A stretch of 9,564 bases of DNA from Candidatus Kapaibacterium sp. GTDB taxonomy: Bacteria > Bacteroidota > Ignavibacteria > Palsa-1295. The notes beneath the pieces were generated by a model. That model was not told the origin of the DNA, did not search any database, and saw only the letters and a list, made by a program, of their open reading frames with translations. Made by a program: the position numbers and the translations under genes. Positions 6,215 through 9,564 of the stretch are shown piece by piece (positions within the stretch are counted from its first letter, which is position 1; each line of letters begins with the position of its first letter). The stretch is from positions 1 to 9,564 of the forward strand of contig JANWLI010000096.1 in NCBI GenBank assembly GCA_025450975.1, read 5' to 3'.

Positions 6215-6546
6215 ATATGACGGCTCGGGGGCGCCGGGTTCGGTGCTTGCCTGGTTGGCTGGGGTTTGCCACACACGATGATCACTCGTGCTTAGCAGAT
6301 GTGTGTTAGAGCCGATCTGTTCTGTTTCGCGCACCGATGATCGGAGCAACGAAAGTCAGCTCAACCTGCTATTAGTCATGTGGCCGCTTCGTAATAATAC
6401 TTATTTATTTCAGGGAGCGTTCCCGCCGGTAAAGTGATCAAAGAAATTAATCGGTAGCGCAGGTGGCCAAGTATTCTTTATGACAGACGTAACGCTCTTT
6501 ACACGGGCAGGCCAAAAGTTTTTCGTATTTTTACTTCCGTTAACCT
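6215..6546. other. Intergenic region between divergent LOG and SIMPL genes
   Basis: No convincing coding sequence is seen on either strand in this stretch, which with its flanks separates divergently read genes and should hold promoters for both. It contains a GC-rich block (about 6220-6270) and a small hairpin, CACGA (6274-6278) with TCGTG (6286-6290). An 11-base palindrome-like element, CCGATGATCGG, lies at 6334-6344. GGGA/TCCC arms (6413-6416 and 6421-6424) follow an A/T-rich patch (6391-6411). TATTTTTA at 6526-6533 is one base off the Bacteroidota -7 consensus, but it lies so close to the SIMPL start that it is weak evidence. I cannot assign an RNA gene to it. Confidence 0.45.
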
Positions 6547-6552
6547 GAGAGG
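6547..6552 (+). promoter_or_regulatory. Ribosome binding site for the SIMPL gene
   Basis: GAGAGG lies 5 bases before ATG 6558 and supports that start. Confidence 0.6.
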
Positions 6553-6557
6553 GCATT

Positions 6558-7286
6558 ATGAACAAACGGGAAGTGATCATAGCTATGGGCGTGCTTGGCC
6601 TATGCTTAATAATTGCGACATTCATATTTTCCAGTGCCTGGAAGCAGGCAAAATCCACAGAGCAGACCATCGAGATCAGCGGCTCGTCACGTAAGTCAAT
6701 CGTGAGTGATCTGGCGCTCCTCGGTGCTTCGATCAGCGCCTTTGGCGGTACACAAGGCGAAGCCTACAGAAATCTTGAAAGCCAAAAACCGGCTGTACTA
6801 AAGTACCTGGCTGCGAAAGGCTTTGCCGAAGATAAAGTCACCTTTTCAACTGTGACAAATTTTCCGGTGACGGAGCTTAACGAGCAAGGGTATTCCACTG
6901 GGAATGTTCGGGGCTATAATTTTTCGCAGCGTTTCCAGATCGAGTCTGCAAATGTGCAGATGATCCGCGAAGTCTCCCTTGAATTAACTGCCTTAGCTGA
7001 ACAGGGCATCAGCCTGAATGTTGAAAGTCCTCAGTACCTTTATACAAAGCTCCAGGATGTGAAGGCCGAAGTACAGGCAGAAGCAGCTAAAGATGCTATG
7101 ACCCGTGCAAAGAAGATCGCTGAAGCAACGGGTTCGAGCCTGGGTGCTATCCGTAGCGCACGCTTAGGTGTCTTGCAGATCACGCCGAAAAACTCAACAG
7201 AGATCTCCGACTATGGTATGAACGATGTTTCCGCGATCGAAAAAGAGATCACTGCGACGATCAACGCCAGCTTCGAGATCGAATAG
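6558..7286 (+). CDS. SIMPL domain-containing (DUF541/YggE-like) membrane-anchored protein
   Basis: A 242-residue protein with one N-terminal hydrophobic segment (about residues 6-26 after MNKRE), probably an uncleaved anchor that places the rest outside the cytoplasmic membrane. The remainder matches the SIMPL/DUF541 pattern. TIEISGSSRKSIVSDLALLGASISAFGGTQ is the first strand pair (about 37-66). A helix follows with QKPAVLKYLAAKGFAEDKVTFSTV, where residues before the KVTF strand are typical. YNFSQRFQIESANVQMIREV lies in the middle, and the long helix AEVQAEAAKDAMTRAKKIAEATGSSLG, characteristic of the family, precedes the final strands. It ends with ITATINASFEIE. E. coli YggE is linked to oxidative stress protection, but no precise biochemical role is known. 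Its stop TAG directly abuts the stop of the convergent DUF1572 gene. Confidence 0.88.
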   Translation: MNKREVIIAMGVLGLCLIIATFIFSSAWKQAKSTEQTIEISGSSRKSIVSDLALLGASISAFGGTQGEAYRNLESQKPAVLKYLAAKGFAEDKVTFSTVTNFPVTELNEQGYSTGNVRGYNFSQRFQIESANVQMIREVSLELTALAEQGISLNVESPQYLYTKLQDVKAEVQAEAAKDAMTRAKKIAEATGSSLGAIRSARLGVLQITPKNSTEISDYGMNDVSAIEKEITATINASFEIE

Positions 7287-7808
7287 TTACGGCTTGAATG
7301 GGAGATTACGATATGCTTCGCTTTGCCCTTTAGGAATGGAGAGCGGCTTCCAGTTTTTCTTTTTAATGTGTTTCGCGACGTAGACGATCTGTCCGACATG
7401 ATTTCCATAATGTGAGATCTGTCGGAGGATCGCCTGAAGTACGGTGTGCTCCTCACCGCGAATTACTACCGTTTCCATCAGGTCGCCTTCGGTCAGGGGG
7501 ACCAAGGTATTAAACATGCAGAACCAGCCATTTTCCCAATGCTCTTTGAGAGCAGCGGCGTCGTTATCGGCAATAACAAATTCACTATCTCTGTCGCGCC
7601 ATGGCTTCTCACCATCGGTTGTTAAGAAGTTCGTCCAGCGAGAGAGCATATTGCCAGCCATGTGCTTCATGATGATGGCGACGCTGTTGGAATCTTCATC
7701 GGGTTGCATGTACAGCTCCTGATCCGAGAGCTGCGCAATAGCCTTGTCGGCGAGATCTTTTTGTGACTGAAATATTTTTATCGACAGATCAAGAAAATCC
7801 TCTTCCAT
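7287..7808 (-). CDS. DUF1572 family protein (DinB-like four-helix metal-binding fold)
   Basis: A 173-residue protein of the DUF1572 family in the DinB/YfiT-like superfamily. The family forms a four-helix bundle with a three-histidine metal site. Candidate ligands are His49 in AIIMKHMAGNMLSRW (44-58), and His133 and His137 in RQISHYGNHVGQIVYVAKH (129-147). Both segments are typical of the family. The surrounding WTNFLTTDGEKPWRDRDSEF (58-77) is also characteristic of DUF1572. Many relatives are thiol-dependent S-transferases (bacillithiol or mycothiol), but the substrate here is unknown. It starts with ATG 7808, preceded by GGAG at 7817-7820 with an 8-base spacer. It lies 5 bases after the monooxygenase-like gene and is probably the last gene of the rnr operon. 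Its stop touches that of the convergent SIMPL gene. Confidence 0.9.
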   Translation of the reverse strand: MEEDFLDLSIKIFQSQKDLADKAIAQLSDQELYMQPDEDSNSVAIIMKHMAGNMLSRWTNFLTTDGEKPWRDRDSEFVIADNDAAALKEHWENGWFCMFNTLVPLTEGDLMETVVIRGEEHTVLQAILRQISHYGNHVGQIVYVAKHIKKKNWKPLSIPKGQSEAYRNLPFKP

Positions 7809-7813
7809 AGTTC

Positions 7814-8137
7814 TTACTCCGATGAAGAATATTCGTACTCTACTTTAGCTACAGTAATACTATATTGTTCGTACCAGCGTTCCTTCCCCATCTGTTGGGC
7901 GTGCTGATGCTCCCGGTCTTGTTTCCAGTTGTTGATCGCTTCCAAACTCTCCCAATAGCAGACCGTGATCCCATTCCTCTGTGCATCGTGGACGCTTTCC
8001 ATCCTGATAAATCCTGGCGAGGAGCTGACGCGTTCCGCGATCTTGTCAGCTTCGGTACCGTAATCGTCGTTATCAGTACTTTGTCGTGAGTAGAAGATGA
8101 CTACGTACTGAGGTTTTTTCATTTCATGTGACGTCAT
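7814..8137 (-). CDS. Antibiotic biosynthesis monooxygenase (ABM)-like protein
   Basis: A 107-residue protein of the ABM (dimeric alpha-beta barrel) superfamily. The pattern is clear: first strand YVVIFYSRQS (11-20) and a helix through EADKIAERVSSSPGF (29-43). The second strand region MESVHDAQRNGITVCYWESLEAINNW (46-71) carries the family's GITVxYWESLEAI signature. DREHQHAQQMGKERWYEQYSITVAKVEYEY (74-103) follows, with His77 and His79 and a closing strand. ABM relatives act as quinol monooxygenases or heme-degrading enzymes, but this subgroup is uncharacterised, so no reaction can be named. Start ATG 8137 is the first available; ATG 8122 (MKKPQYV) is also possible since neither has a strong Shine-Dalgarno. 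It lies 15 bases after rnr and 5 bases before the DUF1572 gene. Confidence 0.85.
   Translation of the reverse strand: MTSHEMKKPQYVVIFYSRQSTDNDDYGTEADKIAERVSSSPGFIRMESVHDAQRNGITVCYWESLEAINNWKQDREHQHAQQMGKERWYEQYSITVAKVEYEYSSSE
7817..7820 (-). promoter_or_regulatory. Shine-Dalgarno GGAG for the DUF1572 gene
   Basis: GGAG on the minus strand lies in the last codons of the upstream gene, directly before its stop, 8 bases from ATG 7808. The overlap implies translational coupling. Confidence 0.55.
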
Positions 8138-8152
8138 AGGCTTCAGACTAGG

Positions 8153-9564
8153 CTAGGTTGTCGCTACACCGAAGTCGAGGGCTCGCTTTTCTTCGTTGAT
8201 CCTGATAAGTTTTACTCGCACGTGCGCTCCGATACGATACACCGGAAGTTCGGACGGGTGTATTCTTTGCTGTGACCTGGAACGCCCGGGATTGCGTCTA
8301 TCAGGGATTAAGGCAAGATGCTCCTCATCGTAGCGGTAGTAGCCGGGCAGCTCTCGCACATGGAGCAAGCCCTCGGCGCCGCTATCAATCTCTACAAAGC
8401 ATCCATAGGGCTGGACACCCGTAACAACGGCATCAAACTCGTTGCCAAGGAATTGGCGCATCACATACATTTGGGCCAGCTTTGCCGATTCACGCTCTGC
8501 TTCCATCGCTTTGCGCTCAAGTGCGCTTGTTTGGTCGGCAATATCCGGCAGGATGCGGAAGTAATGATGCTCTCTCTTTGTCGGCATGCCCCCGGACTGC
8601 TGATACTCGAAGAGCAGTCGATGAATGATCAGATCGGGATAGCGCCGTATAGGCGATGTGAAATGCGTGTAGTGGACGAAGGCAAGCCCAAAGTGCCCGA
8701 CGTTATGCTCTGCATAGACCGCCTTTGCCATAGCACGGAGCATTAAGGTATTGAGCAGTTTTTCTTCCGGTTTGCCCGAGATCGACTCTAGGAATTTCTG
8801 AACATTGAGCGGTTTGGCATTTTCCGGATTGAATGTGTAGCCAAGGGACTTTGCCAGCTTCGCAAGATCACGAAGCTTCTCGGGATCGGGGTCGGCATGA
8901 ATGCGATATAAGAAGGGCTTCTCCCGTGCCTGTTCTGCCATACGAGAAATATGCTCTGCAACCTGACGGTTTGCAGCAAGCATGAACTCCTCGATCATGC
9001 GCATTGAGCCCAGACGCTCTTTTTTATATGCTGCATTCGGATTGCCGTTCTCGTCGAAGGTAAACCGCACTTCGTCGGTTTCAAAGTCGATCGAACCTGC
9101 AGCACGGCGAAGTTCATACATCTTTACCGATAACGCGCGCATCTCCTTAAGGAGCCGTGCATATTTCCCGCGGCCGGTAGTCGTGCGCTCTTCAGCTTCC
9201 TCGTACGAGAAGCGCTGGATGCTTCGGATCACAGATTTTTCGAAGCGCGCAGATTGTACCGTCCCTTTCGTCGGATCTACGGTCATGATCACCGAGTAGG
9301 TGAGTCTGTCAACGTTCGGCTTTAACGAGCAAATATCGGTTGAGAGTGCTTCGGGAAGCATTGGAATAACGCCCCCTGCGAGGTAGACGGAGGTGCTACG
9401 TGCAAAGGCCTCATCATCTAGGGGAGTCCCTTCGCGGACGTAGTGGCTGACGTCAGCGATATGGACGCCGAGCGTTAGTGTCCCATCGATATTTTTCGTT
9501 AGCGATATCGCATCGTCAAAGTCTTTTGCATCTTCGGGATCAATGGTAAAGATCGTTTCTTTCC
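8153..9564 (-). CDS. rnr: Ribonuclease R (RNB domain plus S1), 5' end beyond the window
   Basis: The frame stays open to the right edge, so the gene is cut and 469 C-terminal residues are visible. RNase R is a processive 3'-to-5' exoribonuclease that degrades structured RNA. The visible part opens in the RNB catalytic domain with TIDPEDAKDFDDA at 6-18. The four metal-binding aspartates are Asp8, Asp14, Asp16 and Asp17. HIADVSHYV (34-42) follows. The RNB signature runs from His290 (HFGLAFVHYTHF) through TSPIRRYPDLIIH to His314. A C-terminal S1 RNA-binding domain begins about 373 (GNEFDAVVTGVQPYGCFVEI) and ends DFGVATT. It carries a basic insertion around 419-439 (DRRNPGRSRSQQRIHP) and lacks the long lysine-rich tail of the E. 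coli enzyme. The N-terminal cold-shock domains lie outside the window. RNase II is a possible alternative, but the family signatures favour RNase R. It heads the probable rnr-ABM-DUF1572 operon. Confidence 0.93.
   Translation of the reverse strand, partial: KETIFTIDPEDAKDFDDAISLTKNIDGTLTLGVHIADVSHYVREGTPLDDEAFARSTSVYLAGGVIPMLPEALSTDICSLKPNVDRLTYSVIMTVDPTKGTVQSARFEKSVIRSIQRFSYEEAEERTTTGRGKYARLLKEMRALSVKMYELRRAAGSIDFETDEVRFTFDENGNPNAAYKKERLGSMRMIEEFMLAANRQVAEHISRMAEQAREKPFLYRIHADPDPEKLRDLAKLAKSLGYTFNPENAKPLNVQKFLESISGKPEEKLLNTLMLRAMAKAVYAEHNVGHFGLAFVHYTHFTSPIRRYPDLIIHRLLFEYQQSGGMPTKREHHYFRILPDIADQTSALERKAMEAERESAKLAQMYVMRQFLGNEFDAVVTGVQPYGCFVEIDSGAEGLLHVRELPGYYRYDEEHLALIPDRRNPGRSRSQQRIHPSELPVYRIGAHVRVKLIRINEEKRALDFGVATT

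Noticed and set aside
6271..6306. Possible small structured RNA (ACACAC with GTGTGT arms and an inner 5-base hairpin)
   Set aside because: The outer and inner stems compete for the same bases and no promoter or terminator frames them.
6410..6670. An 86-codon minus-strand frame crossing the SIMPL start
   Set aside because: It overlaps the start of a well-supported gene, has no domain or ribosome site, and its sequence looks random.
8318..8746. A 142-codon open frame on the plus strand
   Set aside because: It is antisense to the conserved RNase R RNB domain and shows no family features.
1..9564. CRISPR array, tRNA, rRNA, insertion sequence or defence system
   Set aside because: No regularly spaced repeats, no tRNA-like cloverleaf, no transposase or integrase, and no nuclease-effector pair were found; the LOG/SLOG protein alone, beside rlmB, is not enough to claim a defence role.

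Overview
The window most likely comes from a member of the Bacteroidota/Chlorobi group, perhaps a Kapabacteria- or Ignavibacteria-like lineage. Two neighbouring secreted proteins end in type IX secretion (T9SS) C-terminal sorting domains. One has the LEQNFPNPF opening common in those phyla, the other an FPNP opening. A Bacteroidota-type -7 promoter element (TATATTTG) lies in front of one gene. Base composition looks close to 50% GC. This placement is inferred from gene content; no rRNA is present.

Layout. Positions 88-1831 hold three plus-strand genes: a secreted protein of unknown function, a secreted TIMP/NTR-like protein starting four bases after it, and a GNAT acetyltransferase. Positions 6179 down to 1839 hold a minus-strand run of five genes: a LOG/SLOG-family nucleotide-binding protein, the 23S rRNA 2'-O-methyltransferase RlmB, an SRPBCC/AHSA1 protein, a secreted lyase-like jelly-roll protein with a T9SS tail, and a secreted YCF48/BNR-repeat protein with a T9SS tail. 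After an intergenic stretch of about 380 bases comes a plus-strand membrane-anchored SIMPL-domain protein (6558-7286). It abuts, tail to tail with no spacer, a minus-strand cluster: RNase R (running off the right edge), an antibiotic-biosynthesis-monooxygenase-like protein and a DUF1572/DinB-like protein. Gaps in that cluster are 15 and 5 bases, so it is probably one operon.

The genes do not form one obvious pathway. There are RNA-maintenance functions (rlmB, rnr), cell-surface or exported functions (the two T9SS substrates, the TIMP-like pair, SIMPL) and small enzymes. I see no CRISPR array, tRNA, rRNA, insertion sequence, phage gene or recognisable defence island. I do not see a convincing new multi-gene system. 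The most interesting points are the bacterial TIMP-like protein with a vertebrate-like cysteine layout, a LOG protein with an altered PGG nucleotide loop, a 16-base inverted repeat in that gene's presumed promoter, and a strong excess of GATC and CGATCG across the window.
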